DNA of 64,000 nt from Kazachstania africana CBS 2517 (taxonomy: Eukaryota > Ascomycota > Saccharomycetes > Saccharomycetales > Saccharomycetaceae): contig NC_018941.1 of the NCBI RefSeq assembly GCF_000304475.1, positions 1,240,001-1,304,000 of the forward strand, in the 5' to 3' direction. The first letter of the stretch is position 1, and each line of letters begins with the position of its first letter. This document shows, in pieces, positions 29,764 to 39,468 of this stretch. The notes beneath the pieces are model-generated. The model worked only from the letters and a program-made list of their open reading frames with translations. It was not told the DNA's origin and did no database searches. The position numbers were made by a program, and so were the translations under genes.

Positions 29764-30987
29764 AATTAACAATTTTGGTGGAGGCATATCCGGAACTTTG
29801 CCAATTTCAAACTTCATCGCTTTGAATTGTTCTAAAGTTTCTTTACTCATAATCTTTTCCATATCCTTTTCATCTTCTTCTTTGATGTTATTCATTGAAA
29901 TATTGTTACTTGCTGCCGGTGCTGTTGGTAATGTCTTCTGTGTTGTAGTGCCAAATGGCGAGGCACCGCTTGATGATGTATTAAAGGGCTGTTGTGTGGA
30001 GGTAACCGCTGGAGGGAATGCACTACCTGTAGTATTATTAATGTTACCAAATGGTGAAGTAGCATTCTGTGTATTTGCAAAAGGTAATATTTTGTTTGGT
30101 ATGCTAGCGACTCCATTATTGTTTTGCGTGGTTCCGAAGGCGCTAGAACTATTAATTGCATTATCTGGTTTAACTGTACTGAACCCCCCAATATTGTTTT
30201 GTGGATTATTGAAAGGTGATGCACCAAAGACAGATGTGGATGTCTGATTTGTACTATTTTGAAAACTAGTGAAGGGTGAAGCGCTTGTATTGGCAAATGC
30301 AGAAGTTGCAGTTTTGTTAAAAGTTGATGAACCTGACATAGTTGAGATTGCAGGTCCTGTTGATCCAAATGCAGACGTTCGTGGCCCCTGTTGTGATGGA
30401 ATATTACCGAATGCAGACGTCACGGTAGCTTGCTGTGGCACAGGGTTCCCAAAACCAGACGAGGTGTTAGAATTTATGTTTGAAGAAAATGCAGAGCACC
30501 CAAAAGGTGTATTACCACTTGGAGTTGTACCAAATGCAGGTCTACCGAATGCAGAACTAGGATTGGTCATAGCGCCCGTACTGTTATTAATATTGGTTCC
30601 AAATGCAGGTTTTCCAAAGGCAGAAGAAGTATTCATATTATTTGCACTTCCTCGATTACTAAATGCACTGCTCGATCCGAATGTGCTAGCCTGCGGCTGC
30701 ACAGTTTTGGTACTAAAAGGATTTTGTTGTGATTGATTCTGAAGTGATGCAAATGGCGAAGCATTTGTCGTACTACCACCAAATGCAGAATTTCCGAATG
30801 CATTATTTGTTGTATTATTTCCTATTCCTGCTGTCCCAAAAGAAGGCTGCCCAAATGCAGAACCTGTTGAGCTACTAGCTCCCGTTGATCCAAATCCGGT
30901 AGATCCAAAGGACGGCGCCCCAAAGGCACCACCAGTAGAGGCATTCGCGGAAGTAAAAGGGTTTGCACCAAATGCAGAATTATTCAT
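29758..30987 (-). CDS. NUP42: FG-nucleoporin Nup42
   Basis: Nup42 sits on the cytoplasmic face of the pore and binds Gle1 for mRNA export. The protein has 409 residues (S. cerevisiae 430). Residues 1-350 are almost entirely FG-type repeats (SAFG, SPFG, PAFG) in a Ser/Thr/Asn/Gln background with hardly any charged residues. The C-terminal 45 residues (EEDEKDMEKI, then FKAMKFEIGKVPDMPPP) are the Gle1-binding segment. The gene is convergent with HST4: its stop codon TAA (29758-29760) is the complement of the final Leu codon of HST4. Confidence 0.95.
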   Translation of the reverse strand: MNNSAFGANPFTSANASTGGAFGAPSFGSTGFGSTGASSSTGSAFGQPSFGTAGIGNNTTNNAFGNSAFGGSTTNASPFASLQNQSQQNPFSTKTVQPQASTFGSSSAFSNRGSANNMNTSSAFGKPAFGTNINNSTGAMTNPSSAFGRPAFGTTPSGNTPFGCSAFSSNINSNTSSGFGNPVPQQATVTSAFGNIPSQQGPRTSAFGSTGPAISTMSGSSTFNKTATSAFANTSASPFTSFQNSTNQTSTSVFGASPFNNPQNNIGGFSTVKPDNAINSSSAFGTTQNNNGVASIPNKILPFANTQNATSPFGNINNTTGSAFPPAVTSTQQPFNTSSSGASPFGTTTQKTLPTAPAASNNISMNNIKEEDEKDMEKIMSKETLEQFKAMKFEIGKVPDMPPPKLLIL

Positions 30988-31194
30988 TAAGTAAGTAAAC
31001 AGTTATTGTCCTGTGATCGTCTTGGACAACAACTAGAAAATTGTCCATATGAATGTCTCTATTTTTTTTTTTTTCAGAAAGCGATGATTTTAATTAATTT
31101 ACATAGAAACTGAAGTAAGAATCTGAATGTAGTAATGTACATATTTTATTACTAGACTATTTACATGAGCATAATATTTTAACTATATAGAATA

Positions 31195-33066
31195 TCAATA
31201 TGGTCTTCTTTCATAAGATTTTCTTCTGTCGAATGATTCGCTGAAATTTGAACGTGAACTGCTTCTATCTCTGTTGTTGTGATTGGATCTGTATCTACTC
31301 CTGTTGTTGCTGTTATAGCTGCGGTCGTCGTCATAACGACCATGAGATCTTTCTTTTATATCAAACATTTGATTGGCAATTGGATTTCTCTTTAATCCCA
31401 GTCTTTCTAACATGAAGCCATCTCTTAAGGGCATTTTCTTTTCAGGTTCTTTAGTCAGAATTCCATATGTTCCAGCAATTTGAGGTAATAGATCTCTAGA
31501 GTTGAAATGGTATTCTCTTATGCATGATCTATAAAAAGATATTAAACTGATAATTGATTCTTCAAATGATTCCATTGACCTGTCATCAATTTCGATGTCA
31601 CAATTGTTTTCGTCAGGTTTGAATTTATGAACGTTTTTAATTTCTATCTTCTTCAATTTTTGTAACCTATCTAAAAATGATAATTCATATTTTGATATAA
31701 ATAATGTGGAAATACCATCTTTACCACTGCGAGCAGTTCTTCCGATTCTATGGATATAATTAGACAATTCTGATGGCACACCTATCTGTAGGACTTCTTT
31801 AACGTCAGGGAAATCCATACCACGAGCGCCCACATCGGTACAAATCAAGATGCCTGATTTAAGACGTTTGAATTGTTCCACCAGTCTTGTTCTCTTTTTT
31901 TGATCAATTTGTCCGTGGAATTCAATGATTGGTAAATCTCTATATTTAGAATGTAATTTGTCATAAAGAACGCCAGTGATAAATTTCGTGAATTTAACTG
32001 TAGGTGTGAAAAGAATTGCCTTGTAGTTATCTTTCATTTCAGAATCTTGGGATAGTCTGCTTTGAATATGATTGGCTGCAGCATATATATTATGGGCGAA
32101 ATGGTCCGACAATACCATTGATTGATCGATTTTTTCGTGGGCTTCAGGTTCATTCTTGTCGATTGTATCAATGAATAGACATTTTTCCTTGTTCATGATG
32201 TCATTTGATAAATTTTGAACATTTTCGTCTAACGTGGCAGAAAATAGCATTGTTCTAATATGATTTTCATCTCTTTCACTAATTTCATTCAAAATATTAG
32301 AAATTTCTCTTAAATCCTCTTTAAACCCAATTTCTAACAATCTATCAGCTTCATCCAGGACTTTAAAATCTACAAATCTGAAAAATTCATTGCCATATCT
32401 ATTTAAGACATCGATCAACCTACCAGGCGTTGCAATGATAATGTTTGGTCTTAATTTTTTCATTCTTCTGATTGATTCATTGAGATTTGTCCCACCAATT
32501 AAAGAAACACATTGAAATTTCTTTAAACCGTAATTATTTTTATAAAGCTTCTTAGCTTCGTCCTCAATTTGAAGGGCCAGATCTCTCGTTGGTGTGATAA
32601 TAATTGATTTTACCATGTATTGAGAATCTAATTTTGTATTGATCAAGTGTTGAAAGATCGGGATCAAAAATGCAAAAGTCTTACCAGTACCAGTCTTTGC
32701 TCTTGCAATGATATCATTTTCATTATTCATAATAGTTGGCTTAATAGTTTTCTGTTGAACTGGAGTTAAATTTGGAAACCCCATCCTATCAATAGATTTA
32801 TGTAGCATTTTATCAATAACATTTTCTTCTTTCAATTGATCTAACGTTACTTCAGTTTCGTTATTTTGTACGTGGACCAGTTTTGCTAAAGTTTCCTTTT
32901 GAAATCTGACTTCGTTCTTATCGTATCGATCATCTACGAAATTTTTGTTTGTTCTTCTTCTGAAACCTTGTCTTCTTGTATTGTAAAATCTTGAAGAAGT
33001 TATCAAGAAAGGTTTCGACGTAGCCAGTGGAACTCGCGGAACACATACTCTCAATGCAGTTAACAT
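31195..33066 (-). CDS. MSS116: Mitochondrial DEAD-box RNA chaperone Mss116
   Basis: This DEAD-box helicase promotes splicing of mitochondrial group I and II introns and translation. The protein has 623 residues (S. cerevisiae 664). The presequence spans about 1-45 (RVPLATSKPFLITSSRFYNTRR). Motifs are in order: AKTGTGKT (123-130), PTRDLALQ (159-166), DEAD (238-241), SAT (276-278) and HRIGRTARSGK. After the helicase core comes the helical extension and a basic Arg/Ser/Asn/Tyr-rich tail (about 570-623) that tethers RNA. NUP42 is tandem upstream on the same strand. Confidence 0.97.
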   Translation of the reverse strand: MLTALRVCVPRVPLATSKPFLITSSRFYNTRRQGFRRRTNKNFVDDRYDKNEVRFQKETLAKLVHVQNNETEVTLDQLKEENVIDKMLHKSIDRMGFPNLTPVQQKTIKPTIMNNENDIIARAKTGTGKTFAFLIPIFQHLINTKLDSQYMVKSIIITPTRDLALQIEDEAKKLYKNNYGLKKFQCVSLIGGTNLNESIRRMKKLRPNIIIATPGRLIDVLNRYGNEFFRFVDFKVLDEADRLLEIGFKEDLREISNILNEISERDENHIRTMLFSATLDENVQNLSNDIMNKEKCLFIDTIDKNEPEAHEKIDQSMVLSDHFAHNIYAAANHIQSRLSQDSEMKDNYKAILFTPTVKFTKFITGVLYDKLHSKYRDLPIIEFHGQIDQKKRTRLVEQFKRLKSGILICTDVGARGMDFPDVKEVLQIGVPSELSNYIHRIGRTARSGKDGISTLFISKYELSFLDRLQKLKKIEIKNVHKFKPDENNCDIEIDDRSMESFEESIISLISFYRSCIREYHFNSRDLLPQIAGTYGILTKEPEKKMPLRDGFMLERLGLKRNPIANQMFDIKERSHGRYDDDRSYNSNNRSRYRSNHNNRDRSSSRSNFSESFDRRKSYERRPY

Positions 33067-34166
33067 TACAATAAATGTTTATCGGTTCAGGAAGAGGGGG
33101 AAATTCAGTTGATAGCGTACTCTGTTGAACGTCCACGAGCATACAATAATCTTTTTCAATACTTAAGTGAAACTTAAAGTTTGTTATATTTTCCAACACC
33201 GAAGCAATATTGGAGCCTCGAGAAAAGAAAAAAGTACAGACAAGCGCAACCCTAGCAAGACCACATTAGGGCAAGACACGCTTGACAGAGGCAATTACAT
33301 TTGACAGCTTACCTATACATTGTGATGTATACATTCAGTCTACTTGCCAATTGGACTGTTTTGGGGCTTCAAAGCGAGTTTGTCCAGGGTACAGTGAACG
33401 GAGTGGTGGTTTTTCTAACAGGTTATATATTGGAGCCCCACGAGAGTTAGCTGTTTCTCTGTTGTGAGTTAAGTTACTAATTTGATTTAGAGGATGGAGA
33501 ATAAAGCACGGCAGTCGAGAGAGTATGTGTGAATGGTTTAGGAAGTGGCATGACATGGTCAATCCTGTTGTAGTCGATACTGGTATATGTCCCACATGAT
33601 AGTTGTACCACCTTTCAGCTAATGTGAATAAAGCTTAACAAAGAGCCATTGGTGTCGATTCTACTGGATAATGTACCATTTGTGGCATTCCGTGTGGCAT
33701 TTGCCGTGGCATTTTGGAATGCCACGATTTTTATTCGTTTAATTTTTAATCGCCGGGTAATACGCATTGCCACTGGTTTTTTTTTTTTTCTTTTGCTTTT
33801 TTTGGTTCTTTTCATTGACGAACATCAAGAGAGTTGAAGCTGAAAGAAGACAGGATAACAAACAAGTTATAGTGTGATAATCTCAATAAAATTGAATGTA
33901 TTAGAATTAGATACGAATAATTGTCTTATCGAGAATATACTTTAGATTATCTAGTTAAAAGCAAGGTAATCCCAACATTATTACTTTCAAGAAACAAATA
34001 AATAAAGTCGAAAGAAAAGCCCACAATTCACTAGTGAAAACTTACTTCTATAAAATACTATATCTTCTAGTAATAATAAATCTTATATTACTTACTCTTT
34101 CTATTAAAAAAAAAGAAAGTCAAACCCAACTAAGCCAAACTGGAAAACTAACAAGCTACTAAGAAC
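33067..34166. other. Divergent MSS116-REF2 intergenic region
   Basis: This is 1.1 kb between divergent genes. No convincing ORF or tRNA. It holds the phased GTGGCATT array (33682-33725, listed separately) and a thymidine tract around 33777-33798. A long A/T-rich, pyrimidine-poor leader precedes REF2. YDR193W, a dubious S. cerevisiae ORF, would lie nearby and has no counterpart. Confidence 0.55.
33682..33725. promoter_or_regulatory. Phased array of GTGGCATT motifs
   Basis: GTGGCATT occurs at 33682-33689, 33694-33701 and 33706-33713, exactly 12 bp apart. The inverted copy AATGCCAC follows at 33718-33725, again 12 bp on. A related ATTGCCAC lies about 40 bp downstream. Even spacing and the inverted fourth copy suggest a protein-binding array. 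The core resembles Rpn4 (GGTGGCAAA) and Met31/32 (TGTGGC) sites, but neither matches fully. Confidence 0.5.
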
Positions 34167-35837
34167 ATGTCAAATCCAATTCCTCAGCTAGTAAATATAT
34201 CTCATGCCTTGCAATCTAACATGGTACAACAGATTAGAACAGACGTTGCAAGTTTTACACAACCAGGTGAACTATCAACAGATCAAGTAAATAAAATTGA
34301 TAACTACCTAAGTGCGTTAAAATCTGCATTAACCCAATTTACCAATGACAACAAGCATATTGAAAACAATGATCCTTCAATGAGTGTTACAGATCTCGAT
34401 ATTCAACTTTATTCGGGTTTAAAAGCAATGTATATAGACTATATTAATCAATTAAATCAAATCAAATTAAGTAATTCTGAATTGAAACAAAGGCAAGAAG
34501 ATGATAAAAGGATCAAACAGAATATTAAACTACTAAACGATATCAATGAAACACTACCGATTAAATCTGCTGATGAAAGGAGGCTGTTCTTTAAAAATTT
34601 AACAATTAACGATAATTATAAATTTGTTCTAAAATCTAATGATCTTTTAGCTTCAGTAGTAAAATTATGTGAACTGGATCTATCTACAACGGAAAATATT
34701 AAGTCATATATCACATTTTTAAAATCAATTGGTTACTCAAAAGAAACCTTGAAGAAAGAATTACCATCAAGCATAACCAAGCCAATTGATGAAAAAGTAA
34801 AAATCAAAAAGACAAAATCTCCTAAAAATAGCATTGTAGTTGGTATGGCCGCCGGTAGTAATAATAGTAACAGTAGTATCAGTAGCAGTAACAGTAGTAA
34901 TTCCTCAGTAACTGAGAGTTCAACTGTTTTACCAAAAGTTAAAAAAAAGCGAGATATCTATATTGCTAACGCTACAGGTAAAAAAGATAAAAATTCTAGC
35001 TTATCTGGTGAAGTCCTTAACAAAGATACAGATGTTATATTGCTGAATAATAAAGAAAAGATGAATGATGCTGCCGGCGATGACGATGGAAAGGCAAGCT
35101 CACAGGTAGAAGAGAACAAAAAGAAAATATCTTTCTCGAAATACTTAAAAAAAGATGATAGCGATACGACGGCGACTGAAAGTCCCAAAAGATCTGCTTC
35201 TTCTAAAAACGTCTCACTGGATGAACCTACCAGTAAAAGAATAAAAAACGATGATACAAATGAAGTTAAGCCAATCTCAATTTTGAAAAATGGTGAAAAT
35301 ATAAGATCATCTTCAAGAGTGTCTAAATCCATGAATATTAACTTTTCCGATAATTTGATGTTATATGGTGATGATCTTCCAGATTCAGGCCTAAAAGTGA
35401 CCTCGTCGGAATTGAAGAAGATTTTAAAACCATTTAAAGAAGGTGAACCAAATGAAAAACTACATTTTGGAGATTTTAGAGTCAGGCCGATGAAACTCAT
35501 TCCTTTAGTCTCTCAGAGTATGAATGTGGAAGAGATTATGGATATTTCTGAATTGAAAGGAGGACCGGTCTCTTGCCAAACAAGAACACCGCCTTTTTAT
35601 AGAGAAGAGTTTCAAAATTTTAACAAGGAACTAAAAAAGAAGCCACCAAGAGAACCTATTCTCTCAAGCGAAAATGAAAATAACAATGACGCACATGAAA
35701 ATGATAATTCGATGCCACTTGTGGCCAAAGCATTTGGTAAAAATGCCTTGCTGTTGAAAAAGGACAGAGGTGGTTTACCATACAAACGTGTTCCGGAAAT
35801 ACCCAGGAATAATTATCCACCAAAGCATATTCGATGA
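34167..35837 (+). CDS. REF2: Pre-mRNA 3'-end processing factor Ref2
   Basis: Ref2 is an RNA-binding part of the APT subcomplex of the cleavage/polyadenylation factor; it recruits the Glc7 phosphatase and acts in snoRNA and mRNA termination. The protein has 556 residues (S. cerevisiae 533). The N-terminal 190 residues are helical. Residues about 225-260 are an Asn/Ser repeat tract. A region rich in Lys, Ser and Asp follows. A conserved block near 400-480 (LMLYGDDLPDSGLKVTSSELKKILKPF and FGDFRVRPMKLIPLVSQ) looks functional. It is convergent with CAB5 across a (TA)n tract. Confidence 0.92.
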   Translation: MSNPIPQLVNISHALQSNMVQQIRTDVASFTQPGELSTDQVNKIDNYLSALKSALTQFTNDNKHIENNDPSMSVTDLDIQLYSGLKAMYIDYINQLNQIKLSNSELKQRQEDDKRIKQNIKLLNDINETLPIKSADERRLFFKNLTINDNYKFVLKSNDLLASVVKLCELDLSTTENIKSYITFLKSIGYSKETLKKELPSSITKPIDEKVKIKKTKSPKNSIVVGMAAGSNNSNSSISSSNSSNSSVTESSTVLPKVKKKRDIYIANATGKKDKNSSLSGEVLNKDTDVILLNNKEKMNDAAGDDDGKASSQVEENKKKISFSKYLKKDDSDTTATESPKRSASSKNVSLDEPTSKRIKNDDTNEVKPISILKNGENIRSSSRVSKSMNINFSDNLMLYGDDLPDSGLKVTSSELKKILKPFKEGEPNEKLHFGDFRVRPMKLIPLVSQSMNVEEIMDISELKGGPVSCQTRTPPFYREEFQNFNKELKKKPPREPILSSENENNNDAHENDNSMPLVAKAFGKNALLLKKDRGGLPYKRVPEIPRNNYPPKHIR

Positions 35838-35875
35838 AGGATGACCCCCCAATGGAACGTGTCATTGGGTTGTAA

Positions 35876-35893
35876 ATATATATATATATATAT
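35876..35893. repeat. (TA)n microsatellite between REF2 and CAB5
   Basis: Nine AT/TA dinucleotides lie in the 68-bp spacer between two convergent stop codons. AT-rich alternating sequence of this kind can serve as the yeast polyadenylation efficiency element (TATATA) for both genes. Confidence 0.8.
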
Positions 35894-35905
35894 GTTGATT
35901 TCTTT

Positions 35906-36622
35906 TTATATAGCTTCATTTTTAATTTTTGACATTAACAATCTTGACATGACGATAGCGCCGCCACTAACGATACCAAATGGAGGGAAATATTCCAATG
36001 CAGTTCTCACAAAAGTCGGTTTTATCTTTTTAATAAGGTCATCGACTTGGTCATATAATTCAGTAAGAGTTCCATTATTTTCTATCAGATAGTCAGTTCT
36101 CTGAATTCTTTCATTCATTGGCATCTGTGCTTTAATTCTTTGCCTTGCATCCTCAATTGACAATTCAGTATTTCTGATTTGGAGCCTTTCTAGTTGCGTT
36201 TCCTCATCACAGATAACGTTGACAGTAACGCCACAGAAGACATCTAACTTACTTTCGAAGAGCAGTGGTACATCCATTATGCATACACTGTATCCTTTAA
36301 TATAGTAAGACATCATTTCTTCGCACATTTTGTATCTTATTGCTGAATGAGTTATTCCATTGAGCATCTTTAAATCACTTGGATTACTGAATACCCATTT
36401 TCCTAAGGAAGGTCTATTCAAATTACCATCTTCTAATAACAAATCAGGTAGTTTATCCTCGAAATAGTCCACTATTTTTTGGTAGGTTTTTGTACCTGGT
36501 AGAACCACTTCTCTTGCAATCTTATCTGCATCTACTATCGGTAACTTATGATGTTCCTTGAGCCTTCTAGATACTGTGCTCTTTCCACAAGCAATCCCAC
36601 CGGTTAGGCCGACTATTAACAT
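35906..36622 (-). CDS. CAB5: Dephospho-CoA kinase Cab5
   Basis: This is the last step of coenzyme A synthesis: ATP-dependent phosphorylation of dephospho-CoA. The protein has 238 residues (S. cerevisiae 241). A P-loop GLTGGIACGKST (5-16) starts the protein, followed by DADKIAREV, a YKMCEEMMSYY lid helix and the DVPLLFE motif of CoaE enzymes. A hydrophobic C-terminal stretch is present, as in the yeast enzyme, which associates with lipid droplets and mitochondria. It is convergent with REF2 and divergent from CBS2 with 129 bp between. Confidence 0.97.
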   Translation of the reverse strand: MLIVGLTGGIACGKSTVSRRLKEHHKLPIVDADKIAREVVLPGTKTYQKIVDYFEDKLPDLLLEDGNLNRPSLGKWVFSNPSDLKMLNGITHSAIRYKMCEEMMSYYIKGYSVCIMDVPLLFESKLDVFCGVTVNVICDEETQLERLQIRNTELSIEDARQRIKAQMPMNERIQRTDYLIENNGTLTELYDQVDDLIKKIKPTFVRTALEYFPPFGIVSGGAIVMSRLLMSKIKNEAI

Positions 36623-36751
36623 CCCCCTATTATTATATCTATGGTATTTTTTGAATAGTTCATTTCATGCCTTTTGAAGTATAATCTCTTAAAAAATTTG
36701 ATATAGCGAAAGGTCACCAAAATAACTCTAGTACTGGTAAATACCAAAAAG

Positions 36752-37843
36752 ATGTCCAGTATACCGAGAGTGTACACCTTGGGGAACTCACCTTTAAAAA
36801 ATTGGATATCATACAAATTAGCTAAGCTACCAAGTCAGACCAAGATACCAAATATAATATTGTTACTGAACGATGAAAAGAATTTGAAAAGGTTCCTCGA
36901 TAATGACTCGAAACTGAAATTAAATGGCAATGAGCAAATGCAATTTATGGCAGCATGTGAGCCCCCAACATATGTCAATGGGAGATTGGCAGTGATAGAG
37001 AACCTACTAGTCTGTGAAACTAAGAAAAAATCCATGACTTCAATGATACAAAAATACACTGCTTCATTGAGCAAATCCTCAAACGTACTAATGATAAATC
37101 CTCCGATAGGATGTATACCTTATTTATATGAGAAGGTGTGGAGTGATTTGAAAAGACCAAATTTATTCATAGGTTTGAATCCCAATTATAGGAAACGAAT
37201 AAAAAAATGCTATACTGATGAATTTAATGTGAATGAAACTTTCGAACCTCATAAATTTGAATTATTACTTACATCAGTACCGAGAGAGTTTGCGAGTTAC
37301 AGATATAGTCCACTTCAGCATACTTTGGACAATCAATTGTTAGCGTTGGTTAAAGAAATAAGTGATATTGATGCTAAGATCGTTCCTTTCGGTGAGTTTT
37401 TAGTGGTAAGATTCGAAAAACTAATAGAAGATAGTTGTATTGAACCCCTAGCTTTATTATATGATTGTAAATTCAATAAGGAGATCTTGCAGTTGCAACA
37501 GGCTAAGATAATGGTTCGAAATCTTGTGAATGAACAGACAAAAATAATTTTAAAAGCATTTCCCTTCATCAAAGAGCTTCCATTCTACAAAGTCGCTTTT
37601 GATAATGACAGATTGTACAACGTGGTTATAAGTACGCTACAAAAGTCTCCCTTTGAACAAAGTAAATTGATTCAGGATATGAACAAGCTAAATTATACAG
37701 ATATCAATCAGTTAACAGGGTATTTTGTCAGATTGGCGTACTCTATGAATATGGATTGTAGATGGAATGAAACCATTACATGGCTAGTGAAAGGCAAAGT
37801 AGAACTGATGAGACGTCGGAAATTAGATTTTCGTTATCTGTAA
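36752..37843 (+). CDS. CBS2: COB mRNA translational activator Cbs2
   Basis: Cbs2 is a mitochondrial inner-membrane-associated protein needed to translate cytochrome b mRNA in S. cerevisiae. The protein has 363 residues (S. cerevisiae 389). The N-terminus (SSIPRVYTLGNSP, then LPSQTKIPNIILLLNDEKNLKRFL) is the family signature. A ketopantoate-reductase-like layout in the C-terminal half (helical, VDNQLLALV) is compatible with its fold. It is divergent from CAB5 and convergent with RKM2, 47 bp apart. Confidence 0.9.
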   Translation: MSSIPRVYTLGNSPLKNWISYKLAKLPSQTKIPNIILLLNDEKNLKRFLDNDSKLKLNGNEQMQFMAACEPPTYVNGRLAVIENLLVCETKKKSMTSMIQKYTASLSKSSNVLMINPPIGCIPYLYEKVWSDLKRPNLFIGLNPNYRKRIKKCYTDEFNVNETFEPHKFELLLTSVPREFASYRYSPLQHTLDNQLLALVKEISDIDAKIVPFGEFLVVRFEKLIEDSCIEPLALLYDCKFNKEILQLQQAKIMVRNLVNEQTKIILKAFPFIKELPFYKVAFDNDRLYNVVISTLQKSPFEQSKLIQDMNKLNYTDINQLTGYFVRLAYSMNMDCRWNETITWLVKGKVELMRRRKLDFRYL

Positions 37844-37890
37844 GTAGTTTTAATGCATAACATGATTTATATATTCTTATAATAAAATGA

Positions 37891-39315
37891 CTAATATTTA
37901 TCCATATGGTTGCCAATTATTCTGATATATCCTTCATATATTGTCATGATATTGTCGATACACCAGGAAGTGATTTCAATTTGAGAAGATCTCAATGTAT
38001 TTAAATTGGAGATATTTTCGTTGTAGTCTTGCATTAAGGAAGACAATAAATTTTTCACGAATTCATCAATTGCTGGCCTGAAATATAACTCAGATACATA
38101 GCCTTTGATAAATTTACCTATCTTATCGTAATCTTCTGTCACAACTAAGCAAATAGCCACCAGACTTCGATAACTGATCTCCTCGAAGTTGATCGTATAG
38201 TCATCCCAATATCCTTGACCCAGCAAATATGCTTGCATTTTTGGTCCTCCTGTATTAAGCACTGTTCTTCTTATTATGTTGGAAATATCGATAAAATTCC
38301 ATTCATTATTTTTCAGTGTAAAACCGTACTCATTGAGTAAAAAATCATTTGAATGTGGTCCATAATTGAAAAAGAGCTCATCACCTCTTTGTTTATAAGA
38401 ATGCTTCCCACACCTTACTGTAAACTGACCAACCTTGTCCTGTATGATCTTTGGCTTAGTTACATGTGGGTAACAATGAACGTCGATTTCAGCAGTATGA
38501 TTTAAAAAGTCTACAAATGGAACCAAAGTAAATTGGCTTGAATCATCGTCCTCTTTAATGGAGATTTTTGCATATAAACATCTTGAATTTATGATAAAAT
38601 ACACATGAATGAAATCTAGAAACTGCGTTTCCAAAGATACTGTAATGTTGAATATTTTATTCCATACTTTCAAAATCGGGGAGATGATCTCCCAGTCCTC
38701 CATCACTAATTCAACCTTCTCTTTTAGCTGTTTTTTTGAACCATCTGGTAAGTAGTGAATTAGCTTTTTGTATGATGAATCCTGTATTAGTTCCCAGATT
38801 GCAGGTATCGATATCAGTTCCTCTTTAGAGGGCCAAACATCAAAAAATGGCTTCCAGAATGAGGTAACTTCTTCACTTTTGGACCATAGTGGGAGAAATT
38901 TCCATTCAGCCAAAATATACAGGGCTAGTAGCTGGAAAGAGCTAAACTTAAGTAGAGTTGTCTCATCTAAAATTTCATATGCCCGAAATCTTGGATCATC
39001 GTCAGCTATAAGATTGCGATCTTCATTTGATTCATCGCCTTCAGAGAAATGTCCAGACTTGAATGTATGAATTCTCTCTAAAACGGTGTAAAAATTCAAT
39101 TGGTGAGAGCTGGGTATACTGAAGACAATTTCATTTTTTTGAATCCTATCATTTATCAGCCTGACACCTCTACCTGATTCTTTTGAATCCACCACCTTGA
39201 TCTTATCAGATATTTCAAAAAATGGAGATTTCTCTAGCCATTTCTGTAAAGTTGCAACGTTAGCCTCCATATAACCCACCTTCTTCGGTGGTTCAAGTAC
39301 CAGTTTGTTAGTCAA
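37891..39315 (-). CDS. RKM2: SET-domain ribosomal lysine methyltransferase Rkm2
   Basis: Rkm2 trimethylates a lysine of ribosomal protein Rpl12 in S. cerevisiae. The protein has 474 residues (S. cerevisiae 479). The split SET domain shows the GRGVRLI start at about residue 48, LVPFVDFLNHTAEIDV in the middle and FNYGPHSNDFLLNEYGF, which ends the catalytic part. A Rubisco-LSMT-like helical C-terminal domain follows. The frame begins 15 codons before MEANVATLQKWL, which may be the real start. It is convergent with CBS2 and tandem with VPS64. Confidence 0.9.
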   Translation of the reverse strand: MTNKLVLEPPKKVGYMEANVATLQKWLEKSPFFEISDKIKVVDSKESGRGVRLINDRIQKNEIVFSIPSSHQLNFYTVLERIHTFKSGHFSEGDESNEDRNLIADDDPRFRAYEILDETTLLKFSSFQLLALYILAEWKFLPLWSKSEEVTSFWKPFFDVWPSKEELISIPAIWELIQDSSYKKLIHYLPDGSKKQLKEKVELVMEDWEIISPILKVWNKIFNITVSLETQFLDFIHVYFIINSRCLYAKISIKEDDDSSQFTLVPFVDFLNHTAEIDVHCYPHVTKPKIIQDKVGQFTVRCGKHSYKQRGDELFFNYGPHSNDFLLNEYGFTLKNNEWNFIDISNIIRRTVLNTGGPKMQAYLLGQGYWDDYTINFEEISYRSLVAICLVVTEDYDKIGKFIKGYVSELYFRPAIDEFVKNLLSSLMQDYNENISNLNTLRSSQIEITSWCIDNIMTIYEGYIRIIGNHMDKY

Positions 39316-39468
39316 ATATTCCTTCCTCGATGTCGAAGTTTTTCAAAATAAAATTATATGAAAAATGTATAATGTGAAAATATCAAGTTCTACATAAAAA
39401 TATTGAAATACCAACAAATTGAATGTTATATGGGGAATATTGGCAAATAAGAAGTTCCGAGGGGATGG

